Assembly: GCF_000224145.3 (NCBI RefSeq)
Contig: NW_004190474.2
Location: 1 to 64,000 of the forward strand
Length of the DNA: 64,000 bases
Reading direction: 5' to 3'
DNA from: Ciona intestinalis
Lineage: Eukaryota; Chordata; Ascidiacea; Phlebobranchia; Cionidae
Part shown: piece by piece, positions 14,701 through 29,700 of the stretch
Layout: the number at the start of each line of letters is the position of its first letter
Numbering within the stretch: the first letter of the stretch is position 1
Program-made: the position numbers and the translations under genes
The notes under the pieces: model-generated
The model's database searches: none
Seen by the model: the letters and a program-made list of their open reading frames with translations, nothing else
What the model was told of the DNA's origin: nothing

Positions 14701-17700
14701 CTAGGCAATGTTTAAAGTAAGAGATTGGCAGCAAATGAATTAATGAAAATGAATTAATATTTCCTTGAGAACATTACATTACACAAGGGTGAGGTCCTTG
14801 AGTACCTAGGATATGTGGTCAGGGTTGGTTCATGAACCCGACATGGTGCATGCACAGTCTATTGTATAGGGTGAGGTCTTACAGTGTGACTTGTAAGAGA
14901 ATCTAGTATTTAGACCATAGTTGGCCGATTACCCCAACACCAAGGCTGCCTTTAATATATTTGAATAAACGTAACTTACTTTACCCTCATGAGTGGCCGG
15001 AAATTGATAGTTGTTATAAAACGGGTGATAATACACCTCGTGCTGGCTTACAAGTTACCATGTATGTTAGTTTGAAGGTTAATATTTTTTAGGGTTTTTT
15101 TTTTAAATTTTTTATATATGGCTGCTAAATATTTAAACAGTATGTGCAAGTAATGTGTTCCCAGTGATCTATATTCCCCACATCATACATGGGGTGTAAC
15201 GGTCACGCCTTTTATCCAAAACATCATTTCTTTCTTTTCATCAACAAGCGAGTTTTAACAACTGTTGTTTTACCGTTACTACCCGTCTTTTCGCTTTTGT
15301 AAACTCTCTTGTTCTTCGTTATCGTGATCAAAGAGACGAAATAAATTTCATTCATTCATGTACAGTTATACACCCCCACCCACCATAACTTTCTCTCCAA
15401 GATGTTTCCTCCGTTCGATCTCCATTTCAAGTTCCTCCCTCCTCTCCTCGTAAACCTTCCTCTCATCTTTGCTCATCTTCGGCTTTCCGAACACGTTTAC
15501 CTTCGCTGTCCAGAAATCTGGGTGGAGGGTTGGGTGGGTCAGATATAATGATATATTAGGTTGGCTAAAGTATATTTTATTTCACTAACGCTTCATCTGC
15601 AATACAGCAAGGCAATAATAATATACTCTGGATATAGTGTTGCCGTATAGTTGACAAAACGCTGGTATAATGAAATTCATGTTATTATATCTGAAAGCCA
15701 ACTTATATAAACTACACCTGGTAGCAAGAAGGACAGAATATGAGCAAAATGAAATTGTTTATATTATGACTTGCAGTGACATTGTATATGAATATCCATC
15801 ATGTTCTACCTTTAGCGTACTTGTATTCGTAATGAGCTGGGCGTTCATTTGGTATTCATTGAATTTTAATGGAGCTAAGGACATTATGTTTATCACTTTT
15901 TTTACGATATTTACGACAGCTTGGCTAAAATAACTTGGACTTTCATAAACACTTAATAAATATGAATCCTGTCCTACCTTTAAGAACTTGTATTTGTTGC
16001 GATATTTTCTGATAAAGTAATTTCACTTCTTCTTTCTGCATCCCAATACTAGATGTTACATGGTTTGAATGTTTCTTAAGGATTGTGTATAACTCCTGAC
16101 TGCTGAAGGATTCCAAATCAACCTGTCAATCATATGGTTAGTTCTATATACAAATATATTTTAACTATACATAATATAGGAAGAAAAATTAATGTAAGTT
16201 ACTCAAATTTTAGCCAATGTTCTTCCTACTTTTACCCATAGCTTCTGTTTTCATGTTACATCCAAGTTTAAAACTCACCAGTGAGTTTAGTGTAAAAAAA
16301 ACTTTAACAATTGATTTCCGAAACTATATTTTACACAACTTTTTAAATAGCAACCCCACTGTAGGATATCATTTTTTGCTCTGAGACATCACAACTTATA
16401 GGGTTGGGAGTTTACTTTTACAGTTAATAATGGTGCAGTGGGTAATGTATTTAAATAACAAATAAATGCTTAAATGTTTTCTCTACAAAACGAAAAAATA
16501 AAACCATGATTATCAATTAGGGGAAACCTTATATAACCTGAAAGTTCAGTGTTGAAAAATTTTAACAATTTATTTTCAACTACATTTTCGACAACCTTTT
16601 TTAAACCGACCCAATTTAGGATTTCAACCTTTTGGTGAGGTTCCCCATGTTACAACCCCCCAATCACCCCCACCGCTTACCTGTCTCTCGTAATCCCAGA
16701 ATTCATCCTTAGCATCAACCCCAACCCCCACAACAGCGGCATCTTGATCCTGGTGTACACCAGCTTTGTTTGTAAGGTCAAGGTTTGGATGATATTTCTT
16801 GATGGAATGAACGGTTGAACCCTGGATCAAATATTAATTGTTTTAACAAATAATTTGTCTTCTATATAAGATGGCACTGCAGGAAAGGCAACAACTGGGT
16901 GTGGGGAATATTTAGTCCAACAAACTTTATTCTGGAACCTTGGAAAAACATACAAAATCAACAACTTTATATTTGCCCTAGAAACCACTTTATTCATATC
17001 CCATAGATCAGTTTCTCATCTTGCATGCCTACTTTTCCTTATCGGTTCTTGATCAATAATTTGGAACTTTAAATACAGAAACACACATCTTACTTTAGAC
17101 GAATAATCATCAAATTCAAAATAGGTCGCGATCACTCTGTAGTAAGGCACCAACAGTTTCAACCTCCCCCATCCATATCTCTGGAACAATACAAGTGCTG
17201 CCACCAATATAAGGATGATGATGACAGCAGATGCCAGTAGCAGGCCAATGAACAACCAGTCTGGTTCAAGTAAGATGTCCGTGCGTAAACTGAGACCACT
17301 CTGCGTCATGTATCGCGGGGTGGGGGGGAAGAAGGGACCGACCTCGGTGCACGTCCCTCCCTGGCTTACAACTGTGGAAGGGGGGAAGGGTTAGAAGGTA
17401 CTGGGTTCAAACCTCGATGAGGGGTTCTTTTTGAAAAAGACAGTTAAAAGCAATTGAAAAGCAAGAGGTGTAACCAGAAGTTACTGGGTTCGAGGCATGA
17501 TGCTGCCACTATTATGGTTGTTAATGTCCTTGGGCAAGACACTTAACGGCAATTGCTCCAACCCAGTGGTTACTAATGGGTTGTCCAAATTCTCAGCCAA
17601 ATAGAACAAATAATCAGGAAGGAACTCCGGCTACATCTCCATGTATTCTGATGTACGTTCAAGGACCTCACCCATACAAGTTTAAACACACAATCACCTT

Positions 17701-20700
17701 TAACGTAAAACTTCTTGAAAGTATTCGTGCTTAGATAGAATGCGTAAACCCCTGGGTCGCTGAAGCGGAACGCAAACAAAGAACTTGTGGTTCCGGTCAG
17801 TTGAACATCCTCTTGTAGTTTACGGAAGCCACCGTAGTCAAACTTATCGTTTGTGTTGTATAAGTTGTTGGTGTCGTATATCGGGTATTCTGTGTTGGTG
17901 ATGCTGTATGGTGGGGGGGGGGGGAAACCATGATTTAATTCAGTCTAGCAGTAACAGTTGATGTATATCCATCACATTCTATGTATAGTTTATATATATA
18001 TGATTGTACTAATATCTATATGTATGACCCATATATACATATATATAATTAAGTGATGGTTTAACCAGGTATCTTGTTCACTAAATATATCAGTAACTAT
18101 ATCAGTAATCCAAAAGAAATTTAGCAATATTTTATTTGTGATCTTAAAGGACCAATGTATTGTCTGCCAGAAGATTATCTTAATGATCAAATATCAAAAA
18201 CGTTATTATCAAGTTATTTTAAACAGTTTTTCTCCATGTTTCTGTCAAACCATAACAATATCAGTGAGCCTTGAACCACGTACCCCCTGCTCACCAGCCG
18301 TGTACACATCTCCATACACCCAACTTACGTGAACATCACGACTGCATTATCAGCCAAACAAACGACGGGGTTGGTTATCCCTGTACTGTTGGAAACGCTC
18401 GACACAGCCAACAACTTCCGTTTGTTCCAAGTTGTCTCGTAATTAAACGAACCAAAGTTTCCATAATTCCCGATGCTTCTGCGTCTTCTTGATGTCGATG
18501 ATTGGGTTGTGTTTTGCTGGAGATGGAATATCGTGAAAACAAGTTTGTTTGTTCTTTCACATTAAGTTTAATACACAGTGGAACAATGGGTAAAGCCATT
18601 TAGAACAGAGGATACAGGTTCCAGGCTGGATGCTGCCACCATTGTGTGCTTATGTGTTCTTGGGCAAGATAATTAACGGCAATTGCTCCAACCCAGTGGT
18701 CACTAATGGGTTGTCCAAATTGTCAGCCATACAGAAAAACAATCACCCACAAAGTTACATACGCGGTAACTGGTAAGCGGGCACGAGGTGTATGAAACAA
18801 AACACCCGTGTTATAACCAGTGTCGTTCCCCCCCGCTATGCGAAGATGAATAAGTTCCATTCACAACACTCCATAACTTACCTGTGAATTTGCTTGCAAC
18901 AGTCCAGCTACATAAGCAGCATCAGGTTGATACAATCCAAGCACTCCAACGGACGTGCTTTCCATTATGTAGACAGGTTCAATACTTCCACTTCCACTCG
19001 TACATTGGTTGTCGTTGATTGAGAACGCGGCGTTGATAATTTTCGATAACTGGCTTACTGGGAAGTCTTCGATCGAACCATCAGTGTAAGTTACTCTGGT
19101 GGATATTTGAGTACGTTATGTTCACTGTCGAGTTATAACATGGGTGTCTTCTTATACACCAGACACACATGGTGTATTCATACACCTCATGCTCACTGTC
19201 GAGTTATAACATGGGTGTCTTCTTATACACCAGACACACATGGTGTATTCATACACCTCATGCTCACTGTCGAGTTATAACATGGGTGTCTTCTTATACA
19301 CCAGACACACATGGTGTATTCATACACCTCATGCTCACTGTCGAGTTATAACATGGGTGTCTTCTTATACACCAGACACACATGGTGTATTCATACACCT
19401 CATGCTCACTGCCAATTATACCATGGTGTTTTTATATACACCATAGTATATACATTCCAAAAAAATAATCACCCACAAAATAAAATACATGATAACTTGT
19501 AAGCGGACACAAGGTGTATGTAACAGAACACACATTATAATGACTTACGTTTTCCAACTACAGATAAAGAAAAGCAGGCAACATACATATGCTTATACAG
19601 TTACAAAACAAAACCCCACCAACCTAACATAAGCCTCTTGCCCAAGCACTGGGTTCGGACAAATAAGTTGGACAATCTTTTGTTGGTTTGATCGACACTC
19701 AAGGTCACAAACACTGTCCAGATCATCCACAGCACAAGTACAAGCACCTAAGCTTCTATCAACACCTGTGAAGTTTAAGGTTTGAATATTAAGATTGAAC
19801 ACAAACCTTGAGTGCTGTATTGTATACCGATATAGCTGTTACTAAATCCCAGCCAGGTAATATTTTAAAAGTAACTTGGCCAAAAAAAGTCTGGCAAAAG
19901 ACCAAACTTTTGTTAATATTTATAATTTTCTGTCACTCCTGTTGTTTTCGATACAAAAATTCAAAGCAGAAATTGCCCTTAGGTAAAAATAAATCACAAA
20001 AATATCACTTTGGCACAACGCCTTGTAGTGTAAGCACAAAACAGGTTGCAAAACATTTGAATAAAGTTCAAATTCACCTTGACTCAATTCCTCTGACCCG
20101 CATGTGTTTGTACATTCAATCAACCATTCTTCATCAGTGAGGCACTGACCACTTTGTGATCTTGATGTACCAGTGGTGCATATCGGGTAGACATATCTGT
20201 TATAACATGGGTAGTGTATAACAGTTGTAAGAAGATACGCTTCTGCTGGTGGTGGTACCATGCATAGATCAAGTGTGGTAAACCTTTTCTGGTGGTTTAT
20301 TTTTATAGAGTCAAAATTTTAACTCCTTCTTCTTTACAAAGATATTATATTTTAACAAACCTTTACAAAGGTATTATATTTTATCAAACCTTTACAAAGG
20401 TATCATATTTATCAGACAGCTTCAACTACATATACACTGAAGTGAATATTCCTTAATAGAATATGTGAGTTCAGGAAAATACATGGCAGGCGATCTGTTT
20501 GTTGTATTGAACCATAGATTTAGTTTTAAACCAGAAAACTAGGACCAACATCATCACACACATGTTACCAGTGTCCAACATACTCACTTGACACAATCCC
20601 CCCCTCTTGTTTCATCGATAAGATAACCATCAGCGCACGGACATTGTCGGTCACTTGGTTGAAAGTCCTGACCAGACCCCGTACACACACATGTAGTTTG

Positions 20701-23700
20701 GCCCATGCTTGGTTGGGAGGCTTGCCCACCACAATCAAGGCATGCAGTTTGTCCCTGGGGTAAGGGGGGTGGAGTTAGTATATATAAGACTACAGTTAGT
20801 GCTATATTTCACTTGTATGCAGGACTATGGTATCAGTTACATTACAGGTCTCTGGGGTTGGGTGTTAACTTTGGGCAAAATACTGGTTAGTCCTTGGAGT
20901 AGTGAGATAGGTGTTATTTTAGTAAAATTACAGGTTTATGGGGTGTCGAGCCAAATGTGGTCTAAATCCCAGTGACTAGCTGATTATTCGTATAGAATAG
21001 AAAGACAAGATTCAAATATAAGTAGAAAATAAATTATATATATTATTAATGGTTTAATTAACAAAATAACTTACTGGTAAATGATTGAACTGGTCGACCC
21101 CACACAATATACAATATGTGGCTGATGCATCTTGGCCAAACTCATTTGGATTATAAGTTCCAGCAGGGCAAGGTGTGGGAATGATGGATGATGATGGGCA
21201 GTAATAACCAGGTGGGCATGGGTAGGAGTTGGTTGTGTTGGATGTTGCGTTGTTCGCTTGTGGTTGGTCTGTTGTTGCTGCTGTGAGGCAAACCACACCA
21301 GCTTGACATGCACTGCAGTTCTGTGATGGAAGTTATGTGTGTATTGTGGACTTTGTGGTTAGTAGTAAAATAGGATGAACCGTATAAGTTTCTAACACAG
21401 CAGATGTAAGTTCAGTGAGATCTTTATTGAAAAAACAATTAAATATCAAATACATGGTAATTTGTAGGCGGGCACGAGGTGTATGAAACAGAACACCCGT
21501 GTTATAACGACTGTCATTGCCTCGCCATGCAAGGATAAACAAGTTACATACGTGGTAACTTGTAAGCGGGCACGAGGTGTAAAAACCAGAACACCCGTGT
21601 TATAACGACTGTCGTTGCCTCGTCATGCGAGGATAATTAAGTTACATACGTGGTAACTTGTAAGCGGGCACGGGGTGTATGAAACAGAACACCCGTGTTA
21701 TAACGACTGTCATTGCCTCGCCATGCGAGGATAAACAAGTTACAATTATGCTTTGTACTAAAGATTCACAGCATTTATACAATGTCTTCATATTAGTAAT
21801 TGAACACACATAATTATGACTGATGACATCACAAACCTGTCGGTTTTCATCGGCACCAAAAGTACCAGGTTGGCACGCACCACACGTGGTTGCGAATGTG
21901 GTTCTCGTGGATCCATCTAACTCATAATAACCAAGCGGGCATTTCAATGGCAGGGCTGAACTTATAGGACAATAATGACCAGCAGGGCATGGGGTGGGGG
22001 AGGTGGAGTTACCAGGACAGTAATTACCTGGGGGGAAGAGTGTGTTTAACTTAGGAACTTTGTACCACTGTTAGTTTCATATATCAAGTTGTTCCACAAC
22101 CATGTGAAGTAGCTTGTATACACCATAAAGACTATGAGACCATCTTAAGGTGAAACTTAGAACCAAAGTTGTGGCTTTGTTATATGAAGGTTTCTATTCA
22201 AAGCTACACAACATATTTTAATACTTACTAAACAAATGTAACTGTTTAAGCAATTCTGCCAAGTATCTTTCCCAAGGACACACAATGATTCAATGATAGC
22301 AGCATTAAGCCTTAAATTTCTAACTATATGCCATGTAACTGACCCACATAAGTGTAACCACCATCAATGTAGGCTTACCTTCAGGACATGGAAGTTGTAC
22401 AGATGATTGTGGGCAGTAGAACTCAGCTTTGCAAGGTTGGTAGAACACGGAACCACTTTTACAGTAAGTACCAGATGGACAAGGGTAGCCTGGGTGGAGT
22501 GTTTGGTTTATTCAAACCTGACTTCTACAGTATGCTGATTTATGGTTGCTTCTGACATGTGGCCACACTACTGTTAGTTTCAATTACATATATAGGTTTA
22601 TAAAACAAACTATAAATGTATATACAGCAATGAACATATACACATTAAATATAATTGGTAATGGATTAAAAATATTATTATTTTTCAACTATATTTTTTG
22701 TCTAATATTAAATTTTTTTGTGTGAAATACCTAGACAATAATATGATGAAAATCTTTACCTCGAACACCAGAATCCGTGCAGTTGTAGCAAGTTGTTGTT
22801 GCATACGGGCAATAATACCCTGGTGGGCACGTGGAGCAATCTGCTTGCGATGAACCACCTACTTCATCGCGGTATGTACCAGCTTGGCAGGGTACAGGGT
22901 CTAATGTAGTGTGTTAGAAGTAGTGGGTGCTTCCTGTACCAAGGGGGCAGTAGTGGCCGACGGGGCATGGGGTTTGGGTGGGGTTGGTAGTACCCGGGGA
23001 GGGACACCAATACCCAGGTAAACATGGCTCGCATGTGCTGCTGTCTGAAGCTCCTGATGTGTTTGAATATGTTCCAGGTGGGCAAGGTGTTATTGCTTCG
23101 TCAAATGGGCAGTAATAGCCCGGGTTGCACGGTACTGGCACGGTGCTATTCGTGCAAATAAACCCAGCGGGACACTTGGTGCAATTATCCTTGGAGCTTG
23201 CCCCAACCACGTTGATGACCAAACCCTCAGGACAAAGTTGTGGGTCAAGGGTTCCCTCTAAACAATAATATCCGAATGGACAAGGACCACCCACAGTGGG
23301 GTTTGAACCATCGGGGGTTGGGCTGTCGCTTCCACTAATACATAAGTAACCAGCTGAACATGGAGCTGTGAGTGAAGGAATATGAAGTTAATAATACGGA
23401 TTTGAACTTTTAACACAAAAATAAAACCAACAAATAGTTGTCTCTAGACTAATTTATCTTCAAATTATTAAAATATTTAAAAACTTAGTCATAATAATTG
23501 TTTACAAACATATTATTTTTCTCAACCACTAAAAACGGGGAGTATTTATCCATTTACTTGACAATACACAAGTGAAACAACAGACACGAGGCCATCTCAC
23601 CTGATACATTGCCGTCCACGCAGTAAAAACCTCTCGGACAATCCAAACAATCATCGGGCGATTCTAATTGTTCACCCACCCCGTATTTCCCCCCGGGGCA

Positions 23701-26700
23701 TTTAAGGGGGGAACTTGAATTCTCGGGGCAGTAGCTCGTTACTGGGCATGGCACGGGGGTTGTTGTGTTTGTTTGGCAATAGAAGCCGGCATCACATGCT
23801 TGACACTGTGTAGCACCAACCCCTGGTTGGTATGAACCTGGATGGGAGAAAGTTGACGGGAAACTTACATTAAAATATAACATAGCAAATGCACCCTAAG
23901 TATAATAAAGTTGAATGAATACAGACAAAAAATACTAAATATGTTCTCAGTAAAACATCCAAGAACTAAACTTCTGGCATAAAATATGAAACATAGATTT
24001 TACTGAAACGTTATTATTGGGTTAACCCTAGTCCCTAACTAAAGCAGACAAAACACTGTTTATTTCATAAAATCTCCTACAACTTTGATGCCAGAAGATA
24101 AATACTTTTATATTTATTGTAAGTTACAGACCTGATGGGCATGGTACAGGCTCGGAAGAGGCTGGGGGACAGAAGTGTCCGCGTGTACATTGGTATGCAG
24201 ATGGCTGTTGGTCCTTTATATAAGCATTGGATGGGCAGTAGAAGCCCGCATCACAATCGCCAGTGAATGTAACAGCAGCAGGGCCCGTACAATACTTGGT
24301 AGCAGGGCATGGGACACAATCGGTGATGTTTCGTGCACCTTGTGCGGCGCGTAGTGAACCAGGGGGGCATTCTAATGCACCAGGTGTACCTGTGTGTGTA
24401 GAAGTTGTTTTATGATAAATGTAAAACAAGATATTGTAGCAATTTTAAGCGAGTATATTTTGTAATGGTTGCAAACACGTAAAAGTGAATTCACGCAGTT
24501 GCTACGTTACAGGGCGCTTATTACATGCGACCATAATTAGTAGAGTGGAATGCCAAGCAAATATTTCAACGCTTCAATATATTTCATCACTGTAATAACT
24601 TTCAGATACAATCCGTAATAAAAAGGGATTAAAATGTAATAACATTTAATTAGTTAAAACCACAACTAGCAGACAAGCAATTAAGTATTTATAAATACAC
24701 CGCGAGATGAATATTTTTATAAAAATAAATATAACAATAAACACTTTATAATAGACGCACAAAAACCTCAAGGGTCCTTTAGAATTAATAATTAACACTA
24801 ATAATGGTTGACCATCTTAAACTTACCTCTTGGGCAATAATGACCAGCAGGACAAGGTCCGTTCCCAAACCCATCCACCACCAAGTTTGCAGCAGATGAA
24901 GATTGTGTAACGCATACGTAACCTTCACTGCAATCCTTACTACCATCGTATGGGTTCGTTTCGGGGGCTTTGCAGAATCTAAGGCGTAAATTGTACATGT
25001 TATGTGATATTTATTTAATATTTCAGTAACAATAGCAAAGATGGAAATATACAAAAAGCAACTAAAATGGCAGTGTTTGAAACAAGCTATAGGAAAGCCA
25101 TAAAGTGTTTTCTCTCCCACCAAAATTTTACCTTAACACAAAAAAACATTTTCCATTTTGTTATGTAATACCTATATTATAGCCCTAATAATATAATTCT
25201 GTAAATGCACGACTTACTTCCCAGCAGGGCAAGCCACACACTGCGTGGAATCCTTAAGATCAGTTTTGTTTGAAAAAGTTCCATCAGGACAAGCCCTTGG
25301 TACGGCCGTACCTAACCCACAATAGTAACCCATGGGGCATGGTAGGGGGCTTGTTGTGTTCACATTAGGACAGTACGAACCTTCCGGGCACAAGTCGCAC
25401 GTCCACTGGCCTGCGTGGGGTTGGTACGACCCTACTATGCATTCTTTGGGCGTGAGGGTTCCGTTGGGACACATGAACCCACTTGGGCAGATGTATCCCA
25501 TAATGTCGTCCGTGGGTGTTGGGGTGTCCGACCCACCCGTGCAGACATAACCTTGCAAGCAATCCACCATCCCCCCACTTGTGTCACTGCAGTATTTACC
25601 AGGGTCGCAAGATTCACAATCAGAGATGTTTTGGTTTCCTGAATCTTTAGTAATAGTCCCAGCAGGGCATGGCTGGGGTAATGCACTGTTCTCCACACAG
25701 TAAGACCCTTGTGGGCAAATATGTTGAGTGCTGGTGGCAGATCCAGCATCACAGTAATAACCAGCCAGACATGGCCCATCACCACTGCCTGTTATTTGAC
25801 CTGGTGTTGTACAGAAATACCCTGGCCAACATGGCTGACAACTACTGCTGGATGAACTGCCTGTGTTGTTGTTATAACTCCCAGGAGGGCATGGATATTT
25901 ATCTGCACTGTCAGTGTTTAGTAAGCAGTAATGTCCCTGTGGGCATGGTGTTGGGGTGGTGATGGCACCTGCGTTTGGACAGTAGAAACCTACAGGGCAG
26001 TCATCGCATGTTGCTTTTTGTGGATCTTTCTGGTATAACCCAGTATTGCATTGAATAGGTAGGGGAGATCCTGTGGGGCATTTATATCCAGCTTGGCATC
26101 TATATGTTGGATCATTGGGTGTTATACTACCAGCAGGGCAATAGTAACCAGCCTCGCAGTCCCCACTAACGTTAGTTCGACCAACTCCAACACAATATTT
26201 GCCAGCATCGCATGTTTGGCATTGACCAGGAGATTCTGACTTTCCAATTAATCCATAAGTCCCATTACCACAAGGTATTGGGGCAAGGGTTCCTTCAGGG
26301 CAGTAGAAGCCAACCTCACATTCCCACGTTGGATCTTGTGGTTTAGCAGAACCAGGAGGGCAGTAATAACCCTTAGTGCAGTTTCCCGTGGGTTCCGATA
26401 GTTGTGGGTGTTCGCAATATTGACCTGCAGGGCATGGGACCGGTGACCCTGAACCTAGGGGGCAATAATGGCTGACAGTGCACTCACCACCATTAGGGGA
26501 GCCAGTGGAAGAGATGGACGCCTCTGTGGGATGTGGGTGGGTAACGTGGGATATTACGTAGCATTAACATTGGTGGGAATGGATATTTTATAAAATATGG
26601 AAACATCTTTGTACAGGAGCATTTCAACTGAATGATAGACTTATATAAATCACAACATATTTGAACATGTTATATCAGGGCACAGAAATTTGATACTCTG

Positions 26701-29700
26701 CTCAGTATCGTGTGTAGCAGGGGCAAATTTTTAAGTTGAAACACCTAGAACTTGGTGTAATTGGGCAAGTCACATAGTGATGTTAATACAATGGTTTGTA
26801 TTGAATGTGTTAATACCTGGACAGTAGTAGCCTGGATCACATGGGAGACCATCAACCACATTCCCCAGGTTATCACAATAAGTACCAGCAGTGCATGGAA
26901 TACACCATGTCTCATTCTGCCCATTAGTTACATTGTTGAAGGTACCAGCGGGACATGGGTTGTTGTATGGGGCGTCCGTGCCACGAGGACAGAAGTGACC
27001 TGGGGGGGAGTGGGGGTTAAATGGGTGAAATTGAATGAAAGGTAAATGAATCAGATGTTTAAACTAAATAGGTTATTTCAACTACTCTAGAATATTTTGT
27101 TTTAAACATGTGGAATACTATTATAATTCCTCCAACCCAGTGGTCACCAATGAGTTGTCTTAGCAGTCATACAGAAAAATAATCACCCACCAAGTTACAT
27201 ACATGGGAACTAATAAGCGGGCACTAGGTGTATGAAACAGAACACCCGTGTTATAACGATTGCCGTTGCCCCGCCATGCTAGGGTAAATAAGTTACATAC
27301 ATAGTAACTTGTAAGCGGGCACGAGGTGTATGAAACAGAACACCTGTGTTATAACGATTGCCGTTGCCCCGCCATGCTAGGGTAAATAAGTTACATACAT
27401 AGTAACTTGTAAGCGGGCACGAGGTGTATGAAACAGAACACCTGTGTTATAACGATTGCCGTTGCCCCGCCATGCGAGGGTAAATAAGTTACATACATAG
27501 TAACTTGTAAGCGGGCACGAGGTGTATGAAACAGAACACCCGTGTTATAACGATTGCCGTTGCCCCGCCTTGCGAGGATAAATAAGTTACATACATAGTA
27601 ACTTGTAAGCGGGCACGAGGTGTATGAAACAGAACACCCGTGTTATAACGACTGTCGTCCATACAAAGTATTAGCAAAACATTATACAAACATAAATACC
27701 TTCAGGACAAGGATAGATGATATATGTTGTTGTATTAGCAGGGCAGTAATATCCAGGTTCACATAACTGACATGCACCTTGGGTGGTAATGTCGTTGTAG
27801 AAACCAGCCTTGCAACTCTGGAAGGTTTAAAAAAGTTTTTACCAAGTTTTAGAAGGAATTTTGTTGCTATACGACATGTTAAAAATTTGCAAAAATAAAT
27901 TTGAATATTTTTGATAATTCGTTTGTATCCACGGTTATTAACTGTGTTTTATGAAACTTTAAATATTTAAAAATAACTTTAAAAAATGGACATTTCGAAT
28001 GTATGTGTCCCTACATAGTTTAAAAACCTTGCTGTACACTGACCTCTGGTGTTGAAGAACCAGGAATACAGAACGTTCCCGGGGGGCAGATGTCGCCCAC
28101 ACTTGGGTATATTGATCCTGGTATGGAGTCGCATAACGTTCCGCTTGGACCAGGGGTTTGAACACCTGACTGGCAGTAATATCCTTCATAGCATTGTGCA
28201 GTTGGTGAAGTGAGGGCCGTGTCATTGCAGTAATACCCAGGTTCACACGGAAGGCATTCCTCTATGATCTGTAGACCTTCTTTGTTGGAGTAAGTACCAA
28301 CAGGGCAGGGTTGGTAGTCAACACCTGTGAGGTGAAGGGATGGTAAACTTTAAATACAAATAATTTGGTGTTGCCACCATTGTGGTCATATGTGTCCTTG
28401 AGCAAGGCACTCAAATTGTTAGCTATACAAAAATACTATCACCCACAAAGTTACATACGTGGTAACTTGTAAGTGGGAAGGAGGTGTATGAAACAAAACA
28501 CCTGTGTTATAACGACGCCCCATCATGCGAGGATAAATAAGTTACATTCATTGAAACATTATATCAAATACTAATACACCATAACTCACCTGTTCCATTT
28601 GGACAGAAGTAGCCTCTTGGGCATGGTTTGTACAAAGTAGTGACATCATCAGGGATGACATCACCAGCCACGCAGTATTGACCACCGGGGCACGGTTGGC
28701 ACGACGATGACGTTGGGGAGTCTGAGTAATATCCGTCACCACACGATAGCGGTAGAGGGGAGCCTTCCGGACATTTGTAACCGATCCAACATGGTTTCTC
28801 TGTAGCGCTGGAGCTTCCATTGGGACAATAGTATCCTGGTGGGTAGTTTATTGAACTTATATTATTTATGGGTGAGGTTATGCACAATAACACTGCTTGA
28901 ATATCCAAAAATTTTTTTATATAAACAAACATAGATATTTTAAATAACAAAAATTATTTCAATGCTACCTACAAATAATAGGAAACAATAAATTACTAAA
29001 TATTTCTGCTTGTGCACATGGCTTTGTAAAATTCATCCAGCAAAGAGCTGTATTCATTAAGCAGTATACAATACTAACCAGGAGCACAAGGCCCAGTAAC
29101 ATTAGTTCTCCCAGGTTGGTCACAATAATAACCAGCTTTGCATTCCAAGCATTGTGTGGAGTTGGCCAACCCTTCAGTGTTGGAGTACGTGGATATTGGG
29201 CAAGGGTCGGGAACGGAAGTTTGGAGGCCACAGTAACTACCATGGGGACAGATTACCTGGTGGAGGAGTTTATAAAGGGTGGTTATGTACATAATATGTA
29301 TATTGTTAGTTGATAATGTGGTGCAGTGGTTACAGTGATCGCCACTAGACCAGAGGATACAGGTTGATGTTATCACTGTTGCAGGCGTGTATGTGTGTCA
29401 TTGAGCAAGACACTTAACTGTCAGCCATACATACAACAACCGAAAGTGTATATAACCTAACGCCCATGGCATATGCAAAGATAATTAGTTACTTTTATTC
29501 TATTACAGTGCTTGTGATTTTTTTGTAACTTTTTTATTTTACCCATGTTTTTATACTAGATTATTTATTTTACAAAAGGTTTAATATCATATAGTTACTT
29601 GTTGGGCATTGGTTGATCCTAGTGGGCAGTAAAACCTCGGGTCACATGGTGCAGTTGGTGCAAGTTGTGCAAGTGGACTGCAGTAGAAACCAGCCGTGCA

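Noticed and set aside
15670..15933. Plus-strand hydrophobic open frame
   Set aside because: Sits in an intron of the giant gene, AT-driven composition, no flanking signals.
19169..19502. Overlapping plus-strand open frames with repeated MVYSYTSCSLSSYN
   Set aside because: Products of the 71-bp tandem repeat, no splice or coding support.
25332..25962. Several plus-strand and off-frame open frames opposite the long ectodomain exon
   Set aside because: Shadows of the real minus-strand coding frame.
27185..27660. Regularly spaced repeats resembling a CRISPR array
   Set aside because: Units are contiguous 98-bp satellites without unique spacers, in an animal genome.
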